The notes below the pieces were generated by a model, which was not told the DNA's origin, did no database searches, and saw only the letters and a list, made by a program, of their open reading frames with translations. A stretch of 64,000 bases of DNA from JAVBSX01 sp051660685 (GTDB lineage: Bacteria; Planctomycetota; Planctomycetia; Pirellulales; Thermoguttaceae): the NCBI GenBank assembly GCA_051660685.1, contig JBOFQB010000036.1, forward strand, positions 47,570 to 111,569, written 5' to 3'. The translations under genes were made by a program, and so were the position numbers. Of the stretch, positions 10,901-19,449 are shown piece by piece. Within the stretch, counting starts at the first letter, position 1. Each line of letters opens with the position of its first letter.

Positions 10901-13900
10901 CTGACCGTCAAGATGTAATCGTACCTCAAATTGACCGAATCCCAGCTAAAAACATTATATCCTGAAACAACCGGACCTGTTATTTTTTCGGTTTTTTTGG
11001 TTACAGGGTCTGAATCTACCGAAAGGGCATAACCGTACTCATCCGCACTGCTCCACTTGGTCACAACAAAGGTGTACTCCGTGTCCGCCGTCCCGTCCTC
11101 AAACGTCCATGTATAAACACCTCCTGAAACACTGCCGACTGTGACATACTCCGTCTTCGACGTACCCCCGCTAATCACAATCTGGTAAAAATCATCTTTC
11201 GTCGCGTTCCAACTCAAGTCAATTTCGGTATCCGAAATCACTGCGCCGTTCACAAACGGGGCATCTGCCAATTTGATTTCAATAACGGATATTTGACTGT
11301 AAACCGTCGGTGTTGGTTCACTCCCATGTGTCACAATGTAACGTTCTCGACATGTCCCGGGCTTCTCAGGGGTAAATTCATGTGTCCCCGTTGTCCATGC
11401 TCCCCATGTTGCAGTATCCGCATCCCATTCGCTGTACTGATAAAGATAGGTGTTACCCCCAACTTCATGCAGATCATTCGTGATTGTTTCACCAACATAA
11501 AACGGAGTCGTCTGCTTGCTGTTAAAGGTCGGTCCCTCAACGATCACCAGCGCAACTGAAGGATCACTCTCCAAAGATTCATTAACACCCGACTTCGCAG
11601 TTATTGCAAACGTAACTTCGCCAAGTCCAAGCTCGACCGTGAATCCGTCCTCGCTATGTGCAACCAGAACAGCTTCATTCAGGTTCGCCGACCAACCCGT
11701 CCCCGCCCAATAGGTCGTGGTATCATCAACCGTCCGGCTGATAATGTAATCGTCTGCACCAACAACCGCATCCCACTTGATCGTCAACGAATACACCTTA
11801 TCGTCATCATCCCAAACCGGCTCACTCCACGTCGGCTTACTCGGTGTCGCAAGTAAAGTCGTCTCCTTTTTCGTCGCCGAATCCGAAACGGCATGACCGA
11901 ACGAATCCGCACTGCTCCACCTTGTCACCCTAAACGTGTACTCCGTGTTCGCCGTTCCCGTCGTAAAGTTATAAGTGTAAGTACCATCCGAAGAAACTGT
12001 AACATAATTAGGCGTTCCGTTAACATCAATTCGGTAATACTCCCCCGCTTCAGCTTCCCAACTCAAGTCAATTTCACTTGCCGATTGTACAACAGTCGTT
12101 ACAACCGGCGCAACCGCCTTGACCGTCAGGGGAGTTCCCAAAACCGGATCGGAATAGGTATATTCAGGGTCCGTTGTCAAAGACCGAACGCTGTACCTCA
12201 CGACATCACCGGCCTTAACATCAACGCCATATTTCAACGTCAGTGTCAATTCTTCCAATGTACGAGAAACCTGAACAGGTGTTCCTCCGTTAATGGAATA
12301 CTCGATCAAATAACCCGAAATATGGTCATCATCCACATCTTCCTGTGGTGTAATCGTCAAAACAACATCGGCTCCACCTGCTTCTTGCGCAGCCTCAATA
12401 CTTTGAGGTGCATCAACCGGAGTTGCTCCAACACTCAATGTCCGAGTAAAACTGTTTCGCGTCGCTTTTCCATGAATATCAGAAACAAAGACGTTAGCAA
12501 GCGTGATTGATTCATTCACATCGGCCTTGGAATCAACCGTCAACGTCAATTTCCCGGTTCCCGAATCAACCGTCAACGTCCCAAATTTATCAATCGTCAA
12601 CGAATTGTTCAAAACACCTGTTCCATTGAAAGTGTAAACCGCACCACTTTTCGTAATCGTGTAGGTTTCCTCGCCAAGCTCGAATTGGCTGACATAAAGC
12701 GATTCCGTTTCGCCCAAATCCACATCGGTTGCAAAAATGTCACCGGACAAATCAACGAATTCCTTCCGTTTAACGATCACATTCTCATCAATGAACGGAT
12801 CCAAAACCGGCGCATCATTTTCTCCCTTGATTGTAAGCGGCAGACGAACGCTAAAGGGCGTTCCACCTGCCCCCCTAAAGGTTGCGTTAAAATAAAACGT
12901 CGCCGTGTAACCTTCCGGCATGAAGTCAAACAGACCGCCCAGTTGCGAACTGTCAAATTGCAACTGAAGTGCCGAACCGGCAGGTGCAGCCGACCAGACG
13001 CTCGAAAGAGCCTGAATAAACGCCGGGTCTTGCGTCTTTTCCTTAAACAAATCGTCCAACGTTGCCGTTGTCACTTCCTGAAGACCTCTCTTCCCCATTA
13101 CACTTGGCCCAAATGTCCCGCCTGTAAACGTCAAACCCAAAAACTGATCGACTGTCAGACCGGCCAAATCATAAACGACCGGCGTATGATTGACTTGCGA
13201 TTGTGTTTGTACGGCATTGAGACTGGAAACCGGGACATAAGGGGCTGCGTTAAAGGTGATCGGGGCCGACCACTCACTCGCTTTATGCGTCGCCGGGTCC
13301 CAAAGAGCAACCTCAACATCGTATTTCTTACTCGGAGTCAACGTCAACTCCACAGACGATCCCGTCGCGGTAATATACGACCAACGTCCGTCCACCCTAT
13401 ACCGAACGATAAAGTCACTCGCCGATGATGATGGTGCAACATCCCAACGAATCGTCGCGGTCGAATGTTCGGAATCGACATTGACCGTGTTGTCAAGCCG
13501 GACATTGCCAAATTCCTCGTATGTCTTAAGTGTCGAAACGGTGATCGAGTCACTGTTAATATCCAATTCCGTCGGAGCATCCGGTCCAATCACAAAAAAA
13601 GCATACGCAATCTCATATTTCTTATTCGATTGAAGCCCGGTTAAATCGGCAGACCATGTGCCGCTATTCGGGGTTCCCGCGACCTTCTCCCAAGTGCTTC
13701 CTCCATCTTCACGATAGAAGAACCAGACCGTCATTCCATCTCCGTTCAGCGCGAAATTATTGACGCTGACCGAGATCGAAGTGGACGTTGCCCCATCTTC
13801 TTTCGGAGCAGGATACGGCAATTGAATGTCCGCAAACGTTGCCGGTTCTGAAATCAACAGCACGTCATTATGTGCTGCATCAACGATTACAGAGCGAACA

Positions 13901-16900
13901 CTGAGGGTGTAGGTTACACCATACGTTCCCAATGTGGTAAACGTCGGGTTCCCTGAACCCGGTTGGTCCACTTGGACAATGAAACTGTTTCCTGCCGAAT
14001 CGGACCACTCAACGATGTAATGGTTGACTCCATCAACCCGATCCCAGGATGTACTTATCTTTGTACTGCCCGACTCAATGGTTACCCCAACCGTCCCAGG
14101 AGCAGCCGGGAAAGCAGCCGAATCAGGTGCAGTCGGAACAACGATTTTGGTGAAATCGGTATCCGAAGACAGCCGAACCGTCGTTCCATCCTTTTCGGCA
14201 ATCGCAAAATTAAAGGTATCATCGTCCACACCATCATCAAACGTGATAATGTACCGATCACCCTTTTGGATAACGGTGAAGTCTTGTCCGCTCAAATCAT
14301 CTGTTCCAACCAACAACCAACCCTCGGGTCGATCATCCGGGTCATTCGGCTTAGGATCATTCGATTCCAGCCAACTCTGCAATACGGCAAGAGCAGCCGC
14401 CGCATTATCTGTCCCTGTATACAACCAGAAGGTGAGTGTTCCGCCATCTTCCGAATTGTAAACCGTGTAATCAAGCCCGTAATGGATGTTCGTTCCGTCG
14501 GTCACCCAAGAATTGCCCTGTTCCTTTCCCGTCGGAGCCGTTGGAGCCGAAAGCGACGAAGCGTCAATAGTCCGAATGTTGGAATGGACACCCTGACCGG
14601 ATTGGTCGGCGGATTTCAGAGCGTAATACTCCTTCTTGCCTGCTCCAATCGAAAGATGATAGATACCCTCGATTGGCAAAGCATCAACATCTTCCCAATC
14701 GGTATCATTCCATTCATAATCTGGATCGGCCGGGTCAGCACTTCCAGTGTATCGAAGAAGCTGATTGGTGATATGACCATACCCCCCAGTTGCCGGAGTG
14801 TAAGCGTTCAGTGTAAAGTCAAACCCCGAACCGTTCCAATCATTCACCGTCGGATCGGTCCGTCGCAAATCCGCTGCAACTAACGGTCCGTTCGTGTTGA
14901 CGGTTTTGACGGTTCCTTCAGAATCAATGACCGGATTTCCGTCATCATCGAGCAACGCCGCAAAAATGGTGTAAGTTAAGGGTCCCGATTGCAAGTAAAA
15001 GAACTCATTCTTAGGACCCGATGTTGCATCATCCGGGTCGTCCACATTGACCCATTCACCAGCTTCTTTCTCCCAATAATAGGTCTTCGTGTCGGTTCCA
15101 TCGTACACCTTGACAACATAAGTCGGAACGGCGGTATTATCCGTCCAAGCGGACAACACATGGTAATTACTATCACCTTCATTCCAAGTGATGTTGACTT
15201 GTCCAAGAACAGGTGCTGCAAATGGGGTCCGCGCAGTGATTCGGGTCTCAAGAGAAACGGGTGTCGGGTCGGCCAAACTGTTCACAAGGACAACGCTTAC
15301 TTCGTATTCGGTGTTCGGGTTCAAACCGGGCAAACCAAACTCAAACGCCCCGCCTGTGTACTCCACAAAGTATTCTTTGTCATTGGCCGGAATACCATCA
15401 CTGACCTGAATTCGATACAATCCGACTGTCGTTCCCACTTCCGTTCCATCCCAACTCACAGCAATCGAATCGGCGGTTGCAACCGCGCTGATTTTCTGAA
15501 TAACATCGGCATGAAACTTATTCCAATACGCATAATCGGCCTGAATAACCTCATCATCCGTCGGAACATCGGCTGTTTTGTAAAGAACGAAATCATACAT
15601 ACCAAGAGCAACACCGGTCAGATCAAAGGTTACATCACCCGCTGCATCTGCCGTTCCTGTCAAATAGGACAAGGGATCATCTCCAAACTCACGATACACC
15701 AACGTGTATTCCGTCCCGTTTACCAGACCGGAAACATTAAGGTAAGGGGTTCCCCCGACATTCGTTTGCCAGATGTTGACATTATCACTGTTGTTCAGCT
15801 CAATCGCCTTTCCGCTCGGCGTCCAGAAAATCCACGTCGAATCCGTCGCAACATGCCGCGCCGTGTACGTCGTTCCCTTCGTGAAAACCGCAATAATCTG
15901 TACCTGATACTCACTCGCCGCATCTAAACCGCTCAACGTCAATGTCGTTGCATCTTTAGAAACATCATCTTTGAACGTAACCCAAGTTGTTCCTCCATCT
16001 GTGCTGTACTGAACCGTGTACGATTGCAGGACATCACCTGTTACAATGCTCGGCGCAGTCCACGAAATGTCAACCGACCATTTACCAGATGCAACCGCGT
16101 AAGATGTGTCATCATACCCGAAATTATCAGCCGGATTATACGTCGGAAGAGCCGGAATCAACGCCGGAATGAAATCCTCAAGCGAGGAAATCAGGTAAGT
16201 TCCATCTCCCCGTTCTTCCAACACCGCAAAATTAAACGGCTGTGATGTTACTGTACTTGTACTCAACGTGTACACATCACCCACAACCGTGACGTTGACA
16301 CCCGTTCCAATCGTCGAACCATATTCGACCAACGACCAACCGGTTGGAATATCAGCCGGGTCTGCCCCGCCGTTTGCCCAATCTAACAAGGCTCCAAGCG
16401 CAGCATCTGCATCCCCCAAACCCGAATACAAGTACAGCCCCAACGTACCTTCATCAGCCGAACTGTGCAACGTCAGCTTCGTCTCATACTTACCTGCACT
16501 ATTACCAGTTATCTCCCATGTTTTGACCGATTCCCGCAAATACGGAACATTGGCAAGCGTCGTCTCTGAAACCGTCCCTGAAAGGACTGTTCCGCGATCA
16601 TTGGTCGCCCCAAACCAGAAAAGGTAGGGTGTTTTCGCTTCTAACAAACCGACGGTGTAGAAACCGGCTGTAATGTCAGTCGCACTAATGATGTGTGATC
16701 CAACAACATCATCCGGGTCTGAAGCAAGTGCCCAATACAAGGTCCAACCGGCTTGGGCCGTTGTCGAAGTCGTTGTAATCGTAACCGATTTATAGGTTGT
16801 GTCATCCGAATCAATAACCGGGTTATTCGGCCGGACCGGGACTGCAACCAATGTCGATTTGGCTCCATTTGAGGAGGTTCCCCGCCCATTTGTCGCCGTC

Positions 16901-19146
16901 AAAAAGAAATCATACTCCGTCCCCGGATCAAGATCAGTAAACTCAATCGTCGATCCCCCGGTTATCGTTGCAACCGTGTAATGGAGCGTTTTTCCGTCAA
17001 CCGTTACACTTCCCGAAATCAACGGTATTGCAACGGCCGTTTGTGAACCAACCTGAATGTACGCATTGTAGGTACTCGGTGTTCCTTGCACGACACCGAA
17101 ACTGGCATGTGTACCATCTTTGGTGTTATCAACCGTCATGGTCGGCGCAGTCGGTGCAGCCGGAACCGCCGCGATTGAAACAACATTGCTCGTTCCGTCG
17201 GTCCAATCGGTTTTATGCGCAACAACTTGGAATTCATACGACGAAGTTGCGGTTAAACCCTGAATATGGGCCGAATAGATTGCTCCAGAAGTCATGGTGA
17301 CGTAAGGACCTGTTCCCGGGGTCGTCGGCAGATCGACAAAGTTCCCCGTTGGTCCGTTTTCACGATACTGAACTTTGTACGACGGATTGTTGGTCGTATC
17401 ATTGAGCCAAGTTATGTTCGCGGTTGTTGCATCATACAGCCCCCGAGTTATAACCGGATTCGCCAAAACCTGCGCCTTTGTTGTGACGGTAATAATAGGT
17501 GTCGACCAAGCACTTTCACCTTTCGGATTGACCGTCAAAACCTGAAATTCGTAGGTCGTGTTCGGCTGTAAACCTTGTGCTTTGTAAGAGGTTGTATTAC
17601 CAGAAATTGTCTCTTCGGTCCATGTTAATGCCCCCTCTTTTTTATATCGGACTTTATAACCGCTAATGAACCCCGCATCTGTCGTCGGAGCGGTCCAAGT
17701 GAAATTGATCGATTCCGTATCAAGTGCCGTTCCTGAAACATTGGTCGGCTCAACCGGTTTGGAATACGTCCCCACAACCGTCACTGTAACGGTGTTCTTC
17801 GCCCAATTATGAGTCCCGTCATCATTGGTCAACGTAACTATGTAATCAAAGGTGAACTCAAATTCAATACCTTTCGCAAGGTCGCTGAACAAACCCGCTG
17901 TTGCGTCAAATAGGACACTCTTTTTGTCGGTTGCCGTTTTCAGAAGACTCTGAATCTGGGCCTCAGTAAGCGTCGTTCCTCCTTGTTGAAGGATCACAAC
18001 CGAACCAACCCCTGTTACATCAAGATATTGGGTGTCCGTCGGGTCCGTTTGGTTCGGGTCTGTACAATGCGCAAGAACATCAATGCTTGTCGTTGCACTG
18101 TCAGAAACATTAGGCAGGCTGAACGAATCCGCAGTCGGAGCAAATCGGGTTTTAATCGGCGAGGAAACCGGAGATGTCGCCGTTCCCCCCAGATTTTCCG
18201 CCGTTACCTTGAAATAGTAGTTCGTCCCCGCACTCAAACCAGTCAACGTCGCACTCAATGTCGATGCACTCACAATCGACCAAGTTGTCCAGTCCGTCCC
18301 GTTTGTCGAATATTCAACCATGTACGTTGCAGGTGCATCATGTCCTACGTCAACCGAAGAGGCGGTCCACTGAATCGTGATTTCGCTGGTGTTGACGGGA
18401 ATTGTCCCAACTGTCGGAGTTCCGGGAGCGTTCGGAGCTTTACGAACGACCTCATGTGTCGCACTCACAACCCCGGCATCTCGGTTTTGCGAGATGATCG
18501 TTTGGTCCAACGGATTCAATCGACCGGTTTTTAGAATGTCCAGATACGGATTGCTTGCAAAGACATTCGAGGTGTACGCGGAACCGAGGACGGTACTGTA
18601 AAGAATGATTTCTCCCCGCGTCATTGTCCCGTCAATCTGCTTCTTCGCCGCTTGATACAACATAGATGTATTCTCTGGAACGGCGTCTGATGGACCCAAA
18701 CCGGCTCCTGCAAGGAAAACGTCAACCTTGTAATTTCCAAAGCTGTTATGGTCCCCCCCAAATTCCAGACGATAGGTGTCCGGGATCAGCGAAACCGTCA
18801 GGACACTCGGTTTAAGCGTGTTGCCGTCTATTTTGACGTAAAACTCTGTAACCTGTTGACCTGCTTGGTTGTAAATTTTTATTTCAGAGGGGTCAAAATT
18901 CCCTCCCAAATTGGCAACGTCAAATTCCAGAACGGCTGCTCCACCTTGTGTAGACAGATCAACATATTCACTGACGGGAACTCCGGCAGATGCCGTTCCC
19001 TGAAAAGTGAGCAGGGGAGAGACCGCCAACATTTCACGCTGTTCCAGTGATTCCAGTTGTAATCCTCTTTTCGGGGTGTTTTGGGACCTTGTGCTCTGTT
19101 GACCTGATTGTTTCTTCGAACCGAAAAAGAAATGGAAAAAACTCAT
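4927..19146 (-). CDS. Giant fibronectin type III surface protein (4739 aa)
   Basis: The start at 19146 (MSFFHFFFGSKKQ) is preceded by GGGAGG at seven bases; the frame runs on upstream without support. Residues about 28-43 (LQLESLEQREMLAVSP) are the LEPR-type motif found near the N-terminus of giant planctomycete exported proteins. A dockerin-like stretch (QIDGTMTRGEI...TGRLNPLDQTI) follows at nt 18.5-18.7 kb. About 25 FN3-like domains come next, mostly PxxP-xxx-[TS]xxx[LI]xW starts and YxFxVxA ends. They are broken by cadherin-like/Ig segments (nt 12.4-13.2 and 5.7-7.6 kb) and a non-FN3 module seen two or three times. A cohesin-like domain (FTIHYDTTKCSV) lies near 5.3-5.7 kb, followed by an acidic tail. 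No catalytic domain is evident. Likely a cell-surface adhesin or scaffold; partners unknown. Confidence 0.9.
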   Translation of the reverse strand: MSFFHFFFGSKKQSGQQSTRSQNTPKRGLQLESLEQREMLAVSPLLTFQGTASAGVPVSEYVDLSTQGGAAVLEFDVANLGGNFDPSEIKIYNQAGQQVTEFYVKIDGNTLKPSVLTVSLIPDTYRLEFGGDHNSFGNYKVDVFLAGAGLGPSDAVPENTSMLYQAAKKQIDGTMTRGEIILYSTVLGSAYTSNVFASNPYLDILKTGRLNPLDQTIISQNRDAGVVSATHEVVRKAPNAPGTPTVGTIPVNTSEITIQWTASSVDVGHDAPATYMVEYSTNGTDWTTWSIVSASTLSATLTGLSAGTNYYFKVTAENLGGTATSPVSSPIKTRFAPTADSFSLPNVSDSATTSIDVLAHCTDPNQTDPTDTQYLDVTGVGSVVILQQGGTTLTEAQIQSLLKTATDKKSVLFDATAGLFSDLAKGIEFEFTFDYIVTLTNDDGTHNWAKNTVTVTVVGTYSKPVEPTNVSGTALDTESINFTWTAPTTDAGFISGYKVRYKKEGALTWTEETISGNTTSYKAQGLQPNTTYEFQVLTVNPKGESAWSTPIITVTTKAQVLANPVITRGLYDATTANITWLNDTTNNPSYKVQYRENGPTGNFVDLPTTPGTGPYVTMTSGAIYSAHIQGLTATSSYEFQVVAHKTDWTDGTSNVVSIAAVPAAPTAPTMTVDNTKDGTHASFGVVQGTPSTYNAYIQVGSQTAVAIPLISGSVTVDGKTLHYTVATITGGSTIEFTDLDPGTEYDFFLTATNGRGTSSNGAKSTLVAVPVRPNNPVIDSDDTTYKSVTITTTSTTAQAGWTLYWALASDPDDVVGSHIISATDITAGFYTVGLLEAKTPYLFWFGATNDRGTVLSGTVSETTLANVPYLRESVKTWEITGNSAGKYETKLTLHSSADEGTLGLYLYSGLGDADAALGALLDWANGGADPADIPTGWSLVEYGSTIGTGVNVTVVGDVYTLSTSTVTSQPFNFAVLEERGDGTYLISSLEDFIPALIPALPTYNPADNFGYDDTSYAVASGKWSVDISWTAPSIVTGDVLQSYTVQYSTDGGTTWVTFKDDVSKDATTLTLSGLDAASEYQVQIIAVFTKGTTYTARHVATDSTWIFWTPSGKAIELNNSDNVNIWQTNVGGTPYLNVSGLVNGTEYTLVYREFGDDPLSYLTGTADAAGDVTFDLTGVALGMYDFVLYKTADVPTDDEVIQADYAYWNKFHADVIQKISAVATADSIAVSWDGTEVGTTVGLYRIQVSDGIPANDKEYFVEYTGGAFEFGLPGLNPNTEYEVSVVLVNSLADPTPVSLETRITARTPFAAPVLGQVNITWNEGDSNYHVLSAWTDNTAVPTYVVKVYDGTDTKTYYWEKEAGEWVNVDDPDDATSGPKNEFFYLQSGPLTYTIFAALLDDDGNPVIDSEGTVKTVNTNGPLVAADLRRTDPTVNDWNGSGFDFTLNAYTPATGGYGHITNQLLRYTGSADPADPDYEWNDTDWEDVDALPIEGIYHLSIGAGKKEYYALKSADQSGQGVHSNIRTIDASSLSAPTAPTGKEQGNSWVTDGTNIHYGLDYTVYNSEDGGTLTFWLYTGTDNAAAALAVLQSWLESNDPKPNDPDDRPEGWLLVGTDDLSGQDFTVIQKGDRYIITFDDGVDDDTFNFAIAEKDGTTVRLSSDTDFTKIVVPTAPDSAAFPAAPGTVGVTIESGSTKISTSWDRVDGVNHYIVEWSDSAGNSFIVQVDQPGSGNPTFTTLGTYGVTYTLSVRSVIVDAAHNDVLLISEPATFADIQLPYPAPKEDGATSTSISVSVNNFALNGDGMTVWFFYREDGGSTWEKVAGTPNSGTWSADLTGLQSNKKYEIAYAFFVIGPDAPTELDINSDSITVSTLKTYEEFGNVRLDNTVNVDSEHSTATIRWDVAPSSSASDFIVRYRVDGRWSYITATGSSVELTLTPSKKYDVEVALWDPATHKASEWSAPITFNAAPYVPVSSLNAVQTQSQVNHTPVVYDLAGLTVDQFLGLTFTGGTFGPSVMGKRGLQEVTTATLDDLFKEKTQDPAFIQALSSVWSAAPAGSALQLQFDSSQLGGLFDFMPEGYTATFYFNATFRGAGGTPFSVRLPLTIKGENDAPVLDPFIDENVIVKRKEFVDLSGDIFATDVDLGETESLYVSQFELGEETYTITKSGAVYTFNGTGVLNNSLTIDKFGTLTVDSGTGKLTLTVDSKADVNESITLANVFVSDIHGKATRNSFTRTLSVGATPVDAPQSIEAAQEAGGADVVLTITPQEDVDDDHISGYLIEYSINGGTPVQVSRTLEELTLTLKYGVDVKAGDVVRYSVRSLTTDPEYTYSDPVLGTPLTVKAVAPVVTTVVQSASEIDLSWEAEAGEYYRIDVNGTPNYVTVSSDGTYTYNFTTGTANTEYTFRVTRWSSADSFGHAVSDSATKKETTLLATPSKPTWSEPVWDDDDKVYSLTIKWDAVVGADDYIISRTVDDTTTYWAGTGWSANLNEAVLVAHSEDGFTVELGLGEVTFAITAKSGVNESLESDPSVALVIVEGPTFNSKQTTPFYVGETITNDLHEVGGNTYLYQYSEWDADTATWGAWTTGTHEFTPEKPGTCRERYIVTHGSEPTPTVYSQISVIEIKLADAPFVNGAVISDTEIDLSWNATKDDFYQIVISGGTSKTEYVTVGSVSGGVYTWTFEDGTADTEYTFVVTKWSSADEYGYALSVDSDPVTKKTEKITGPVVSGYNVFSWDSVNLRYDYILTVRAGVMEGATTSLWIWAGSGAGNEVPNPTDYTDLTEALKLAPGKTDSVSTSRGSWTYVTLTDSKASGTVLPGDANIYYCAVSAVQNEAALHTAVTVAPPALDMGTKPTGTAGAGTVTLEWTGDDDADSYEILQSLNGTDWTKVSVTASPEGTEITGLANGTPYYFRVVTIYTESGKTAKVSVSSEVVTPSAAQASSEPTGLAGSDIEAESVTLSWTAPSNPGKEVNGDTASISYYIVEYSVDGGTNWTKFGADGSITGTTVVVTGLTSDTAYKFRVSAHNSAGLTSNPSVVLEDVKTLLETPGTFQASTAGVWNGAKGFFNVTLTWAYADDAVEYVISQTIEGTTLYWNNTSMSWVSDEAGATKVSATETETEGEWTFTVGQNPSLTAKYAIKAVSAANNVSAWSAGSADVTTPATPELGVPVVTVSSQNASSATLTWSAVANENASTTYKVYYQETSGGSWTEWTSWTAGSYTAVVSGLDSAKGYDFKVEVSSPGMLSQESVPVSIVAVPSQPAAPSMTGRTDTTVSLSFSAPAGATTYHVEWILASSSDWSGASKSGNLTTEVSYTATGLTAATSYKFRLVAVNARGTVNGTELIQATMLSTPAAPLVATPVWNNGTGKYDVVLTWSAIGSADSYVVERSHDNGLNWSNVTTTGNVLTYTDNPGGAASPVVYRITAKNSVSSNTSAASPVSTAVFVASKPTISGTENISGSTYAVGSHMTLSWSPVADYTYAVQYWTGSMWADLSGVTVDQAGGTATFEGSRTAQSGVVYRVFGTKVYSPSSYSEATDAVSYALYNALTDVAAVSDPTSLKISLSWTPVVGAFYQIAVYDGNPGGGGTRLMSGYAQGGSFVFDNDVYPQIKGGTDYWFVVTRWSNGNNSGYAKSAGSNVVEKSTHLAAPASSADYVNNAHKIVLTMPVVDAGDAANMYTLYLQGEATPIGASHYTVTLLGGHANISITGTDTDATLVPGKSYTFFVKYTNGPVEKETLLVTQTTVSVDHIVNNVSGETTSNSVAGQIKVDWTWAKNAGSANAETVGFLVEYGRAGSETAIGSYEATPSERSHTFGSASSPLTAGNDYWVRITAKAASGNYAMNPISSTGITVIAPPVISVTSGSVNYIGTGITFFPGAKTGTPAANTYLENMITGGTGSNTFSGIQKSDGTIVTGTEGIVTLSHGTATLHADGTVTYKPSRPLLLGESLTERITLVGFGANASTTPTEVVLTVNGTVAVTITTTDLAVDRNKAVQASGNVVGTVVLGNTIAGKPYTYVFSDTSLNTTVKMIDGKPVTFTIDTHGVITCTSLVGTASTTSAVTLGVSVTGPTGLGTASSISNVATKNINVDISDLVVAVTPGSAVPETPTTATVVATLAVSDSLSGPVGISNASFTLDVAGSTYSLGYASQVHARLNSLVFNTDYTITLEPSDGKVTFTILSPAKFDFIAKDAVLTLKFNTLITTTTSGVVGSSISITINGVNQVPTSGTLALPSISATGTQTVTIEQLVTAGVITDVDFGDTFTFNTLAGYAFTTGTPFYLLKSGSTYIGQAVLPADPTNCYGKIIVSADKKSFTYTPVVTTNKNEALYILSVGKSSTFSYAFTVLDSAGGVSSSGTLSQRVTGTNVAPVATSVVTPLVGSLGQSNATFDITGYFNDVDSPMLTYSFVNTPGTLGTILSSANIAGNNVTASFVAATGITSNTNTGPMTLRVRATDPGGSFVDRDIVIQLNSNQSTTANLNLVARNSASSFNPSITPVTMSTTEPTTTGSKYYVGVFVQDLLSLIGGTGAGIDAIEFTIHYDTTKCSVGEPREVPVSGANAVVDEINGTISFTFSYASAFAAVNNAAQGSLMIRVPVTAHELGNVVFSLSNVFLSRRDSTDGVNSSQIHFNSVTVNQTQVQGVGGASVSMMSMSSFAGMESDGFSGNETDWVTTNDLGDETTVARLDLLDGPGSVEGKVETTELFFDELAKEDDFVIDWEGDEVAYVENPNLVGSLLGDLI

Positions 19147-19449
19147 TGACATACCTCCCGTGAAAACCACGAAAATAGGGAAAATAAAACGTACTTGTAA
19201 GTTAGCGATTAAAAACCGACCCCCGAACATAACTAAAATGGGGAGCAGGACTATCTCAAGAATACATAGAAGGTGAACCTAAAGCAAGGACAAATCGGGC
19301 ATTTCTAAACTTTTTTTGCAAAAATTTTCAAGTGGTGTGGAATTTTAGCCGACTTCTGCTAAATTTAACGCAATTATTCAAAAACATCCAAAAACGTCTG
19401 AGCGTGTCTCTTTTATTTCAGTTTGTCTCTTTTTTCAGGAGAATCAATC
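19147..19449. other. Divergent intergenic region
   Basis: These 303 bases separate the giant FN3 gene (minus) from the epimerase gene (plus) and must hold both promoters. They are A/T-rich, with runs such as CTTTTTTTGC near 19310. I cannot pick out a convincing -35/-10 pair. AGGAG at 19436-19440 is the epimerase ribosome binding site. Confidence 0.5.

Noticed and set aside
13963..14883. 306-codon antisense frame within the giant FN3 gene
   Set aside because: Arg/Ile/Asn-rich shadow of the FN3 codons; several similar frames exist across the gene.
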